This document shows positions 23,965-33,334 of a DNA stretch of 64,000 nucleotides, piece after piece. Source of the stretch: Paenisporosarcina macmurdoensis (lineage in GTDB: Bacteria; Bacillota; Bacilli; Bacillales_A; Planococcaceae); assembly GCF_042658845.1 (NCBI RefSeq), contig NZ_JBHSRI010000025.1, positions 310,001 through 374,000 on the forward strand. The letters are read 5' to 3'. Below the pieces are notes generated by a model. The model saw only the letters and a program-made list of their open reading frames with translations, was not told the DNA's origin and did not search any database. The position numbers were made by a program, and so were the translations under genes. Numbering within the stretch: position 1 is the stretch's first letter; every line of letters begins with the position of its first letter.

Positions 23965-25509
23965 ATGACGAACTATATGTTAGGTGTAGATATAGGAACG
24001 ACCAGCACGAAAGCTGTGTTATTTACCGAAAAAGGTGAAATTATTCAACAAGAGAATATTGGTTATCCCCTTCATACACCAGATATTTCGACGGCAGAAC
24101 AGAATCCGGAAGAAATCTATCAGGGTGTCTTACAAGCAATTAAAAATATAATGGCACACTCTCATATATCCCCGGAAAAATTATTGTTTATTTCTTTTAG
24201 TAGTGCCATGCATAGCGTGATTGTGATCGATGAACATGATCAACCGCTAACGCAGTGTATTACGTGGGCGGATAATCGAAGTGAAGCTTGGACTCGTAAA
24301 ATAAAAGAAGAGTTAAATGGTCATGAAGTATATAAACGAACGGGGACACCTATTCACCCGATGTCACCGTTAAGTAAAATAACGTGGATTGTGAATGATC
24401 GACCTGAAATAGCTACCAAAGCGAAGAAATATATTGGCATTAAAGAATTCATTTTTAAAAAGTTCTTTGATCGATATGTGGTAGATCATTCTTTGGCTTC
24501 AGCTATGGGTATGATGAATCTTAAAAATTTAGATTGGGACGAAGAAGCATTGCAAATTGCAGGTGTTACGCCTGAGCAGCTATCTGAACTTGTGCCGACG
24601 ACCGAGATTTTCACGAATTGCAACCCCGACATTGCACGGAAGATTGGGATAAGTGCACAAACTGCATTTGTTATTGGCGCTAGTGACGGTGTCCTTTCGA
24701 ATATTGGTGTAAACGCCATTGGCAAGGGTGAGGTAGCGGTAACGATTGGTACGAGTGGCGCGATTCGAACGATTATTGACCGTCCTCAAACGGACGAAAA
24801 AGGTCGGATATTCTGTTATGCATTGACTGAGAAACACTGGGTCATTGGTGGTCCTGTCAATAATGGTGGTATGGTTCTTCGCTGGATTCGGGATGAATTT
24901 GCATCGTCAGAAGTAGAGACTGCGAAGAGACTAGGCATTGACCCATATGAAGTGTTAACCAAGATTGCTGAACGTGTACGACCAGGTTCGGATGGGTTGT
25001 TATTCCATCCATACTTAGCGGGTGAACGTGCTCCATTATGGAATCCCGATGTTCGAGGTTCATTTTTTGGTTTGACGATGTCGCATAAAAAAGAACATAT
25101 GATTCGAGCTGCGTTAGAAGGTGTCATTTACAATTTATACACCGTATTTTTAGCGTTACTAGAAGTAATGGATGAGCCTGTTGTCCGTATTCAAGCAACT
25201 GGCGGCTTCGCAAGATCGGATGTTTGGCGCCAAATGATGGCTGATATTTTTGATCTGGAAGTAGTTGTTCCGGAAAGTTATGAAAGCTCATGTCTAGGTG
25301 CTTGTATTTTAGGGCTATATGCAACGGGCAAAGTCGATTCATTTGATGTAGTTTCTGACATGATTGGCAGCACATTTAAACACACGCCGATAGAATCAGA
25401 TGTAAAGGAATACCGTGAATTGTTGCCGATATTCATTAATTTATCGAGAGTTTTGGAAAAAGAATACACAAGTATTGCAAAATATCAAAGAAGTTTAATC
25501 AATAAATAG
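23965..25509 (+). CDS. gntK: gluconokinase
   Basis: A 514-residue FGGY-family sugar kinase phosphorylating gluconate to 6-phosphogluconate. N-terminal phosphate-1 motif MLGVDIGTTSTKAVLF, middle IGASDGVLSNIGVNAIGKG, adenosine motif ATGGFARSDVWRQMMADIF. ATG 23965 is chosen over the ORF's earlier ATG at 23890 because AAGGGAG is 6 nt before it and family proteins begin at this point (M-T-N-Y-M-L-G-V-D). Confidence 0.93.
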   Translation: MTNYMLGVDIGTTSTKAVLFTEKGEIIQQENIGYPLHTPDISTAEQNPEEIYQGVLQAIKNIMAHSHISPEKLLFISFSSAMHSVIVIDEHDQPLTQCITWADNRSEAWTRKIKEELNGHEVYKRTGTPIHPMSPLSKITWIVNDRPEIATKAKKYIGIKEFIFKKFFDRYVVDHSLASAMGMMNLKNLDWDEEALQIAGVTPEQLSELVPTTEIFTNCNPDIARKIGISAQTAFVIGASDGVLSNIGVNAIGKGEVAVTIGTSGAIRTIIDRPQTDEKGRIFCYALTEKHWVIGGPVNNGGMVLRWIRDEFASSEVETAKRLGIDPYEVLTKIAERVRPGSDGLLFHPYLAGERAPLWNPDVRGSFFGLTMSHKKEHMIRAALEGVIYNLYTVFLALLEVMDEPVVRIQATGGFARSDVWRQMMADIFDLEVVVPESYESSCLGACILGLYATGKVDSFDVVSDMIGSTFKHTPIESDVKEYRELLPIFINLSRVLEKEYTSIAKYQRSLINK

Positions 25510-25532
25510 AAATTAATTTTGGGGGAATTGTC

Positions 25533-26882
25533 ATGCCGTTAGTTATTGTCGCGATTGGAATTGTCGCGTTACTTGTTTTAATCATGGGGTTCAAATTAAA
25601 TACGTTTGTTTCATTAATTATTGTCTCTTTTATTGTTGCTTTAGCTTTAGGTATGCCACTAGATAGCATTGTTGGTTCAATTGAAGCTGGATTAGGCGGA
25701 ACACTGGGCCATTTAGCATTAATATTTGGTCTAGGTGCAATGTTAGGTAGTTTAATTGCTGATTCTGGAGGCGCGCAGCGTATTGCGATGACCCTAATCG
25801 ACAAGTTCGGTGAAAAAAATATTCAATGGGCTGTTGTCGTTGCATCATTTATTATTGGTGTTGCGTTGTTCTTTGAAGTAGGATTAGTATTATTAATTCC
25901 GATTGTATTTTCGATTTCAAAACAATTACGAGTGTCTATTTTATACTTAGGAATTCCGATGGCCGCTGCGCTATCAGTGACACATGGTTTCTTACCACCT
26001 CACCCGGGTCCTACAGTAATCGCTGGAGAGTACGGAGCTAATATTGGGGAAGTTTTACTTTACGGATTTATTATTGCTATTCCAATCGTAATCATAGCGG
26101 GTCCTTTATTTACGAAACTTGCTAAAAAACTTGTACCTGATTCATTCACTCGTACAGGAGACATTGCTTCTTTAGGAGAACAAAAAACGTTTAAAATTGA
26201 AGATACACCTGGTTTTGGTATCAGTGTATTTACAGCTATGTTCCCAGTTATTTTAATGGCAATAGCAACGATTATTACAATGATTCAAAAAACAAATGCT
26301 ATTGATGATAATGTGATTTTCGAAGTTGTTCGTTTTGTAGGTAATGCTTCAACGGCTATGTTGTTGTCTTTATTACTTGCTGTATATACAATGGGATTAG
26401 CAAGAAATATCCCGATGAAAACAGTTATGAATACGTGTACGAAAGCAATTGCAAGTATTGGTATGATGCTACTGATTATCGGTGGTGGTGGAGCTTTCAA
26501 ACAAGTACTTATTGATGGTGGAGTTGGTGACTACGTTGCCGAATTATTTAGCGACACGACACTCTCACCGATCATCCTTGCTTGGACGATCGCCGCTATC
26601 TTACGTATCGCTTTAGGTTCAGCTACAGTGGCTGCTTTAACTACAGCTGGTTTGGTTATTCCTTTATTAGGTGCAGCAACAGACGTTAACTTGGCTTTAG
26701 TCGTACTGGCAACTGGAGCAGGAAGTTTGATTGCTTCACATGTGAATGATGCAGGCTTCTGGATGTTTAAAGAGTTTTTCGGCTTAACAATGAAAGAAAC
26801 ATTTGCAACTTGGACATTGCTTGAAACGATTATTTCTGTTGCTGGTCTTGGGTTTATACTATTATTAAGTTTAGTCGTTTAA
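25533..26882 (+). CDS. gntP: gluconate permease
   Basis: A 449-residue GntP-family proton symporter with about 12-14 membrane segments. Family blocks: FGLGAMLGSLIADSGGAQRI, VTHGFLPPHPGPTVIAGEYG and GSLIASHVNDAGFWMFKEFF. Ribosome site GGGGGAA. Third gene of the gnt operon. Confidence 0.93.
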   Translation: MPLVIVAIGIVALLVLIMGFKLNTFVSLIIVSFIVALALGMPLDSIVGSIEAGLGGTLGHLALIFGLGAMLGSLIADSGGAQRIAMTLIDKFGEKNIQWAVVVASFIIGVALFFEVGLVLLIPIVFSISKQLRVSILYLGIPMAAALSVTHGFLPPHPGPTVIAGEYGANIGEVLLYGFIIAIPIVIIAGPLFTKLAKKLVPDSFTRTGDIASLGEQKTFKIEDTPGFGISVFTAMFPVILMAIATIITMIQKTNAIDDNVIFEVVRFVGNASTAMLLSLLLAVYTMGLARNIPMKTVMNTCTKAIASIGMMLLIIGGGGAFKQVLIDGGVGDYVAELFSDTTLSPIILAWTIAAILRIALGSATVAALTTAGLVIPLLGAATDVNLALVVLATGAGSLIASHVNDAGFWMFKEFFGLTMKETFATWTLLETIISVAGLGFILLLSLVV

Positions 26883-26900
26883 AAAGGAGTTTGAAGTTAT

Positions 26901-28304
26901 ATGAGTAACACGATAGGTGTTTTAGGCTTAGGTGTAATGGGAAGCAGTATCGCATTAAACATGGCGAGTAAAGGTGAAAAAGTTTCTGTTTATAATTACA
27001 CGAGAGATTTAACAGACTTACTTATGCAAAAAAATGATCATGAAGAAATGTATCCTTACTATACTCTTGAGGATTTCGTGCAGTCTTTACAATCTCCAAG
27101 AAAAATCTTTGTCATGGTCACAGCTGGTCCAGTGGTCGATGCAGTTATTCAATCGCTAGTTCCTCATCTTGAGTCAGGCGACATTATCATGGACGGTGGG
27201 AATTCAAATTACCAAGACACTGCCCGTAGATATGATGAACTGAAGATGCAAGGAATTGATTATTTAGGTATTGGTGTTTCTGGTGGAGAAGAAGGAGCTT
27301 TGAAAGGTCCTTCGATCATGATCGGTGGAGAACAAGAAGTGTATAACAAGGTGGCACCTATTTTCACGAAGATTGCTGCTCAAGTAGAAGGAACCCCTTG
27401 CTGTGCGTACATGGGTCCTAAAGGTGCAGGACATTTTGTGAAAATGGTGCATAACGGAATTGAGTATGCTGATATGCAACTCATTGCAGAAGCCTATACT
27501 TTCTTGAAAGAAAGACTGCATCTTCCGTTACATGAAATTGCTGATATTTTTGAAGAGTGGAATCAAGGGGAACTGAAAAGTTATCTGATTGAAATCACAG
27601 CAGATATCTTAAGAAAAATGGACGACAAAACAGGCCAACCACTTGTGGACGTAATCCTTGATAAAACTGGTCAAAACGGTACAGGTAAATGGACAAGCAT
27701 TCAAGCAATCGATAATGGAATTCCGGTATCAATTATTACCGAATCGTTGTTTGCTCGTTATCTATCGCATGTAAAAGGCGAGCGGGTTCATGCAGCTGAA
27801 ATATTGGCTGGACCAAAAGCTCATCTTGAGGATTTGGATCGCTCATCTTGGATTGAGTATGTGCGACAAGGATTATATATGGGAAAAATCTGTGCTTATG
27901 CACAAGGGTTTACTCAATATAAAATAACCTCTGAACTTAATGGTTGGAACTTGCCATTACAAGAAATCGCTCTTATTTTCCGTGGTGGGTGTATTATTCG
28001 CGCGGAGTTCTTAAACACGATTAGCGAAGCGTATCAAGCACAGGAGACATTAGCTAATTTATTGATTGCTCCAACCTTTGTTGAAAAAACGAAGGAATAT
28101 CAAGTAGGAATGAGAAAAGTAGTAGCAGAAAGTATGATGTCTGGTTTGTCATCTCCTGCGTTAAGTGCTGCACTTACTTACTATGATAGTTATCGTACAG
28201 GTCAATCAAGTGCCAACCTATTACAAGCACAACGTGATTATTTTGGTGCACATACGTATGAGCGTACTGATATTGAAGGTTCTTTCCATACGAATTGGAA
28301 ATAA
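26901..28304 (+). CDS. gntZ: 6-phosphogluconate dehydrogenase, decarboxylating
   Basis: A 467-residue enzyme oxidising 6-phosphogluconate to ribulose 5-phosphate, CO2 and NADPH/NADH. Rossmann motif GVLGLGVMGSSIALN (6-20), substrate motif GVSGGEEGALKGPSIMIGG, catalytic lysine in GHFVKMVHNGIEY, and C-terminal GAHTYERTD. It ends the gnt operon; the order R-K-P-Z is that of B. subtilis. Confidence 0.93.
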   Translation: MSNTIGVLGLGVMGSSIALNMASKGEKVSVYNYTRDLTDLLMQKNDHEEMYPYYTLEDFVQSLQSPRKIFVMVTAGPVVDAVIQSLVPHLESGDIIMDGGNSNYQDTARRYDELKMQGIDYLGIGVSGGEEGALKGPSIMIGGEQEVYNKVAPIFTKIAAQVEGTPCCAYMGPKGAGHFVKMVHNGIEYADMQLIAEAYTFLKERLHLPLHEIADIFEEWNQGELKSYLIEITADILRKMDDKTGQPLVDVILDKTGQNGTGKWTSIQAIDNGIPVSIITESLFARYLSHVKGERVHAAEILAGPKAHLEDLDRSSWIEYVRQGLYMGKICAYAQGFTQYKITSELNGWNLPLQEIALIFRGGCIIRAEFLNTISEAYQAQETLANLLIAPTFVEKTKEYQVGMRKVVAESMMSGLSSPALSAALTYYDSYRTGQSSANLLQAQRDYFGAHTYERTDIEGSFHTNWK

Positions 28305-28322
28305 GCTAATATAAAATCAGAT

Positions 28323-28367
28323 AAGACCTTTCGAGAGTTCATGTGAACTTTTGGAGGGTCTTTTTTA
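28323..28367 (+). terminator. terminator of the gnt operon
   Basis: Arms AAGACCTTTCGAGAGTTC and GAACTTTTGGAGGGTCTT followed by a T-run. Confidence 0.8.
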
Positions 28368-28410
28368 TAAAGATAAGAAATTATTTCTTTGAGATCATGC
28401 GGCACGGAGA

Positions 28411-28464
28411 TATATCGTGACTAGTGAGACGTATATCGTGACTACACTGCATTATATCGTGACT
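28411..28464. repeat. 21-bp-period word array B (TATATCGTGACT)
   Basis: TATATCGTGACT occurs at 28411, 28432 and 28453, exactly 21 bp apart, with unrelated 9-bp spacers. Degenerate half-words may continue at 28390 and 28474. In one plus-strand frame this gives the heptads YIVTSET, YIVTTLH, YIVTMTY. It lies 45 bp after the gnt terminator, and the remaining gap to 28600 shows nothing else. Confidence 0.8.
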
Positions 28465-28612
28465 ATGACATATACATATCTCGCCCTAGGTAACTTATTG
28501 AAATATTAAGCCTTCGCCACAGAGATTAGGGCAACTAGTATACCCATGACAGTTTCTTTGTATATTCTTTTTCGTGATGGGCATATTAATCTTAAAAGGA
28601 AGGATGTTTGAT

Positions 28613-28759
28613 ATGATAGATGAAAATAAACTGGCACAACTCGACAGTGAACAGTTACAAGAAATTAGCGAACTTGAAGCAAGGATTGGAGTTACGCTAG
28701 TTGCTTATGATAATATGGCAGGCCTAGACGAGACACCACCACCACCTTCACCTTCATAA
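28613..28759 (+). CDS. small acidic peptide with proline-rich tail
   Basis: A 48-residue product: an acidic helical body (NKLAQLDSEQLQEISELEAR), then IGVTLVAYDN, ending in TPPPPSPS. ATG 28613 is chosen over the ATG 39 bp upstream because AAAAGGAAGG lies directly before it. No signal peptide or double-glycine motif. It is monocistronic behind a perfect terminator palindrome and stands next to a peptide-type permease gene. Similar short acidic LxxxxGITLVAY proteins exist in Bacillales; function unknown. Confidence 0.6.
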   Translation: MIDENKLAQLDSEQLQEISELEARIGVTLVAYDNMAGLDETPPPPSPS

Positions 28760-28822
28760 AGTAGTGCCTACTATTAAATATGGGCACTCTAGAGGCTAAT
28801 GGGTGTTTAAAAGTTCATTTAA

Positions 28823-28870
28823 TAAAATAAGGGTTATCAATTCGTATACGAATTGATAACCCTTATTTTA
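28823..28870. terminator. perfect 48-bp palindrome / bidirectional terminator
   Basis: Each 24-nt arm is an exact inverse of the other, with no spacer. Arms begin TAAAATAAGGG and end CCCTTATTTTA, and the centre is CGTATACG. It closes the small peptide gene. Confidence 0.85.
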
Positions 28871-29052
28871 TTAGTTTTCTAGATTAAAGGTTAAAATGGA
28901 AGATAATTGAAACTTTTAGAATATTCAAACGTATCACATATATAAACTTTTCTTAATACATATGAACATCGAAAGAATGTGAGGCTAATTAATGGGAATC
29001 CGTGTGATGGGAATTAATGAATCCCATTAAATTAACGGACAGGAGGACTCTT

Positions 29053-30945
29053 TTGAAAATATTCACAACCACATTGTTAAAATATATATCTGGAATAATT
29101 GGGATTGTTTTAATAAGCTGTACACCTATTCTCTTTACACTTAACGGCTCCTTCGATCTCCAGTTGTTTTTCACAACTTTCTTGGGGGTTGTAAAAGTTT
29201 TCTTTAACCCCTCTGAATGGCATTTACGCTTCATAGTATTCACTACTCAAAAAACAATAAATGTGTCTTTTCTTGATTATTTAAAAGGGCCTTATGTATA
29301 CTCAATGATGATTTTGGTTACTTCTCTACTTTTATCTCTTATCATTTCATTCGTTCTGTCATTTATTACACTTTTATCTAAGGGGTTTATTAAGAAAATT
29401 CTTCTGCAACTAGCAAAAATTCTTGAGTCATTTCCAGATTTCTCATTTATATTTCTTATTCAAATTGTAGTTGTCCAAGTTTATTTAAAAACCGATATTC
29501 TTATTTTACAATTTTATAGTTTGGGAGATAACTTGGTATATATCGCTCCTATTCTTTGTTTATCAATTCTACCTACTCTGTTACTTTTCAAGCTCTTTAT
29601 CTTGTTATTTGAAGAGGAGTGGGGAAAATCCTATGTTGAGTTGGCAAGGTCTAAGGGATTAAGTAATTTCGAAGTTTTACTGAACCATTGTACTTCTAAT
29701 GTGTTGAAAAGTTTATTTTACCAATCTAAGTCAATTGTTTGGCTCAGTTTATCTTCCCTGTTAATCATTGAATACCTTTTTGGCATCAATGGAATTCTTT
29801 ATTATTTAATGGCTGATTTCAGTCCAAGGGGTACAACTTTTATTCTTTTATCAATATTTACTCCGTTCTTCCTCTTCTATACAGTAGTAGAACGTATCGT
29901 GAATAGAGAGCAAATAGAAAGAAATGTGATTTTCAATAATTTCAATTTATCCATGTTGAACATTCAGCAAATGAAATCTATAAATATCTTTAGAAATAAT
30001 CAATCTAGAAGTGGAATATCAGAACCCTTGAAAAGGGTAAGGGCAAATTTTTTTAAACACTTAACTATTAAGATTCCAATTTTGATTCTATTGGGGCTTT
30101 TATTAACTAGTTTTTTGTATTTCATTATATTCGACGACAAAATAGATCAAATCAATTACATTTACAATGATGAAGGAAAAATGGTAAGTATATCTCCGCA
30201 TCCTCCTTCTTCTGACATTCTATTTGGAACAGATGCATTTGGTTATTCAATACTTCAACAATTAATAGTAGGTATCAAATATACAATCCTAATCACGTTA
30301 ATCATTGCAACAATAAGAATTGTAACGGGTTATTTATTTGCAATATTTTATGTGTTTTTTATAAATAATAAATTAAGATTAGCCATTAATTCCATTGCGG
30401 ATGGTATGCATTTTTTACCATTAACACTACTAACTTATATTTTACTAGTTCCAATACTTAGGAACATTACTGGCGTATGGGAAACGACACTAAGTGAGCG
30501 ATTGATTTTACAAATTATGATTATGTCCTTAGTCGTTCTACCAGTAACAACAAGTTCCATTGGGAATGAAATGAATGAAACATTAAAAAAAGAATATGTT
30601 CAAAGTTCCGTAGTAATGGGAGGATCGTTAATTTGGATTTTGATCAAACACATTAATCCTCAATTATGGCCAAAGATTCTTTTACTCTGGACACAACATA
30701 TTGTACAAGTTCTTCAAATGTTTGTACATTTAGGGATTTTATCCATTTTAGTTGGAGGTTCAATTTATGGAATACCGGAAATCTATGAGCTTTCAGGAAT
30801 GATTGCTATCTCAAGAGAAGTTTTTATGACAAAACAATTTTGGATGATTATTCCTCCATTACTTACCTTTATGCTATTAATCTATTGTTTCAATACAATT
30901 GCGCATGGAATTTCAAAAAAACCAATACAATTTTTTAAAAAATAA
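29053..30945 (+). CDS. fused DppB/DppC-type ABC permease (two permease domains in one chain)
   Basis: About 630 residues with two complete membrane domains. The first (about 60-300) holds a degenerate permease motif ELARSKGLSNFEVLLNHCTS; a charged linker follows (about 305-340). The second domain has the DppC-like start SDILFGTDAFGYSILQQL and a second permease motif, EYVQSSVVMGGSLIWILIKH. These resemble the separate DppB and DppC subunits of oligopeptide/nickel transporters joined head to tail. No ATPase or binding protein lies nearby. TTG 29053 is preferred because AGGAGG is 6 nt upstream; the ATG at 29017 precedes that site. The gene is noticeably A+T rich compared with neighbours. Confidence 0.72.
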   Translation: MKIFTTTLLKYISGIIGIVLISCTPILFTLNGSFDLQLFFTTFLGVVKVFFNPSEWHLRFIVFTTQKTINVSFLDYLKGPYVYSMMILVTSLLLSLIISFVLSFITLLSKGFIKKILLQLAKILESFPDFSFIFLIQIVVVQVYLKTDILILQFYSLGDNLVYIAPILCLSILPTLLLFKLFILLFEEEWGKSYVELARSKGLSNFEVLLNHCTSNVLKSLFYQSKSIVWLSLSSLLIIEYLFGINGILYYLMADFSPRGTTFILLSIFTPFFLFYTVVERIVNREQIERNVIFNNFNLSMLNIQQMKSINIFRNNQSRSGISEPLKRVRANFFKHLTIKIPILILLGLLLTSFLYFIIFDDKIDQINYIYNDEGKMVSISPHPPSSDILFGTDAFGYSILQQLIVGIKYTILITLIIATIRIVTGYLFAIFYVFFINNKLRLAINSIADGMHFLPLTLLTYILLVPILRNITGVWETTLSERLILQIMIMSLVVLPVTTSSIGNEMNETLKKEYVQSSVVMGGSLIWILIKHINPQLWPKILLLWTQHIVQVLQMFVHLGILSILVGGSIYGIPEIYELSGMIAISREVFMTKQFWMIIPPLLTFMLLIYCFNTIAHGISKKPIQFFKK

Positions 30946-30964
30946 CGATTAGAAGAGTGTCTAT

Positions 30965-31010
30965 AAAAGCCTATCTCACCATTAATAAGAAAATGGTGAG
31001 ATAGGCTTTT
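30965..31010. terminator. terminator after the fused permease gene
   Basis: Perfect arms AAAAGCCTATCTCACCAT and ATGGTGAGATAGGCTTTT with a 10-nt loop. Confidence 0.85.
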
Positions 31011-31088
31011 GTTTTGATTGAATATCGTTTAAAACTTCCAGATTGACTAAGTAGGAAAAAAGATGTATTTTTAATAGACTTAATAAGG

Positions 31089-31111
31089 ACTGTTCGTTTT
31101 GGAACTGTTCG
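31089..31111. promoter_or_regulatory. candidate MarR operator upstream of the exporter operon
   Basis: ACTGTTCG is repeated at 31089 and 31104 (15-bp spacing). The second copy is also the left arm of GTTCGAATAGGAAAGAAC, all within 45 bp of the marR start. Autoregulation by the MarR protein is inferred. Confidence 0.4.
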
Positions 31112-31130
31112 AATAGGAAAGAACGGTGAC

Positions 31131-31613
31131 GTGCAATTGGACAATGAAAACATGATGAAATCAACACAATTATTACATTCATTTTGGAATGTGCAGAAGA
31201 ATTTGATGAGGCTTGTCCAAAAGTCTGCGGTCGAAAATGGATTATCAGTTCCACAATATTCTATTTTGATGGTAATGAAACAAACAAAGAAAATGACCCA
31301 AAAGAACTTAGGTGAAAGGACATTTATTCCCAAGAGTACCCTTAGTCAAGCGGTCGATGGGCTCGTTCGAGAAGGCATGCTTAATCGTCAACAAGTTGAA
31401 GGCAATCGACGGGAGATCATGTTGTCAGTTACTGAAAAAGGACTAGAACTTATTAAAATGATTCATTTGCAAGATGGTGGTATTCATCAAGTATTACAAT
31501 CGGCAGTTGAAGTACTGAGTGGAAGCCAATTTGAGGAACTGCTTGGAACACATCACCAAATTACAACGTATTTGGAGACTGAAGTTCCAGATCTAGGGGA
31601 GTGCACGAAATGA
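31131..31613 (+). CDS. MarR-family transcriptional regulator
   Basis: A 160-residue winged-helix regulator: MTQKNLGERTFIPKSTLSQA and VDGLVREGMLNRQQ form recognition helix and wing. GTG 31131 has a modest AGGAAAG site 9 nt upstream. It overlaps the following ABC gene by 4 nt (ATGA), so it most likely controls the exporter in response to a toxic ligand. Confidence 0.87.
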   Translation: MQLDNENMMKSTQLLHSFWNVQKNLMRLVQKSAVENGLSVPQYSILMVMKQTKKMTQKNLGERTFIPKSTLSQAVDGLVREGMLNRQQVEGNRREIMLSVTEKGLELIKMIHLQDGGIHQVLQSAVEVLSGSQFEELLGTHHQITTYLETEVPDLGECTK

Positions 31614-33334
31614 TTAAATTACTGAAAAATTTATCGGTCTATAAATGGTTTGTTTTAGCCGTTATTGGTCTTGTTTTTATTCAATCAATGGCGGACCTTT
31701 TTCTGCCCACCCTAATGGCCGATATCATTGACAATGGTGTGGTAACTGGAGATATTCCATACATTTGGAAACTTGGCGGGTTTATGTTGTTGATTTCTAT
31801 AATTGGCGCGATAGCTTCCATTATTGCAAGCTATTATTCTTCTAAAGCTGCTATGGGACTTGGACGCGATATCCGTAAGAAAGTCTTTAATCATGTGGGT
31901 AAATTCTCATTACAAGAATTTGACGAAGTGGGAACTGCTTCACTTATTACACGAACTACTAATGACATTACTCAAGTTCAACAAGTAGTTATTATGATGC
32001 TACGTATGGTTGTCAGCGCACCAATTATGTTAGCCGGCGGACTCATCATGGCAGTATCGAAAGATGCAAAACTATCACTGGTGATTCTATTCACAATGCC
32101 TGTATTGATAGGTACCATACTCCTTATCCTGAAGAAAGGGGTGCCTCTTTTTCAAACAGTACAAAAACGTTTGGATCGTTTGAATCTTGTTTTACGAGAG
32201 AATCTCACAGGCATTCGAGTTGTTCGTGCATTTAACCGTGAAGATGAAGAGAAAATACGACTTAAGCAAGCAAATAGAGAATTAACGGATGTCTCAATCA
32301 AAGTAAATAAAATTATGGCATTTCTAATGCCTGTTATGATGCTCGTCATGAACTTGACGGTTGTTGGTATTATTTGGTTTGGAGGCATACGAATTGATAA
32401 CGGTGGTATGCAGATTGGGGATTTAATGGCATTTATCCAATATGTTATGCAAATTATGTTTGCACTCGTTATGGCGTCCATGATGTTCGTGATGGTTCCC
32501 CGTGCAGCAGTTTCTGCAAAACGGATAAATGAAGTGCTTGATATGAAACCATCATTTCAAGACGAAGGGACAGAAAAGGCGAATCTTGAAAAAGGTACGC
32601 TTGAATTTGAACATGTTTCCTTCAGTTATCCAGGAGCAGAAAAACCTGCATTATCCGATATTAGTTTTACTGCACGTGCTGGAGAAATCACGGCAATCAT
32701 TGGTGGAACAGGGTCAGGGAAATCAACACTAGTCAATTTGATACCTCGCTTTTATGAAATTTCAAGTGGTATCATTCGTGTGAATGGTGTTGATATTCGT
32801 AAGGTCTCACAAGATGAGGTCCGTTCAAAGCTTGGCTTCGTGCCACAAAAATCCATACTATTTACTGGAACTATTGCTGATAATATTCTCTTTGGAAAGC
32901 AAGACGCTTCACACAATGAAATTGAGCATGCGGCTCGTATTGCGCAGGCAGAAGACTTTATTACTAGAATGGACGACGGCTACAATTCAGAGATCGAACA
33001 AGGCGGTTCGAACTTGTCTGGAGGACAAAAGCAGCGACTTTCGATAGCTAGAGCACTCATTCGAAAGCCGGATGTGTATATATTCGATGATAGTTTTTCA
33101 GCACTTGATTTCAAGACAGATGCCAAACTTCGTGCTGCACTAAAAGATGAAACAAAAAATGCGACTGTATTACTCGTTGCACAGCGTGTCAGTACGGTCG
33201 TCGACGCTGACCGAATTATTGTATTGGATGAAGGCAATATAGTAGGTATGGGTACGCATCAAGAGTTGCTTAACTCAAATGATGTGTACCGTGAAATCGC
33301 CCTATCACAGCTTTCAGAGGAGGAAATAGCATGA
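31610..33334 (+). CDS. heterodimeric ABC exporter subunit 1 (YfiB-like)
   Basis: A 574-residue half transporter: six-helix exporter domain (about 10-300) and a nucleotide-binding domain with GGTGSGKST, signature NLSGGQKQR and Walker B YIFDDSFSALD. The residue after the Walker B Asp is Asp instead of the catalytic Glu, the mark of the degenerate subunit of heterodimeric exporters such as B. subtilis YfiBC/BmrCD. ATG 31610 overlaps the marR stop and has AGGGGAG; the GTG at 31601 is less suited. Pairs with the next gene product. Confidence 0.85.
   Translation: MIKLLKNLSVYKWFVLAVIGLVFIQSMADLFLPTLMADIIDNGVVTGDIPYIWKLGGFMLLISIIGAIASIIASYYSSKAAMGLGRDIRKKVFNHVGKFSLQEFDEVGTASLITRTTNDITQVQQVVIMMLRMVVSAPIMLAGGLIMAVSKDAKLSLVILFTMPVLIGTILLILKKGVPLFQTVQKRLDRLNLVLRENLTGIRVVRAFNREDEEKIRLKQANRELTDVSIKVNKIMAFLMPVMMLVMNLTVVGIIWFGGIRIDNGGMQIGDLMAFIQYVMQIMFALVMASMMFVMVPRAAVSAKRINEVLDMKPSFQDEGTEKANLEKGTLEFEHVSFSYPGAEKPALSDISFTARAGEITAIIGGTGSGKSTLVNLIPRFYEISSGIIRVNGVDIRKVSQDEVRSKLGFVPQKSILFTGTIADNILFGKQDASHNEIEHAARIAQAEDFITRMDDGYNSEIEQGGSNLSGGQKQRLSIARALIRKPDVYIFDDSFSALDFKTDAKLRAALKDETKNATVLLVAQRVSTVVDADRIIVLDEGNIVGMGTHQELLNSNDVYREIALSQLSEEEIA

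Noticed and set aside
28823..28870. Perfect 48-bp palindrome as a transposon end or recombination site
   Set aside because: It follows the small peptide gene with A and T runs on the outside, so a bidirectional terminator explains it; no transposase or target duplication.
31610..33334. Walker B Glu-to-Asp change as a loss-of-function mutation
   Set aside because: It is the normal degenerate site of heterodimeric ABC exporters, and the partner subunit keeps Glu with a degenerate signature.
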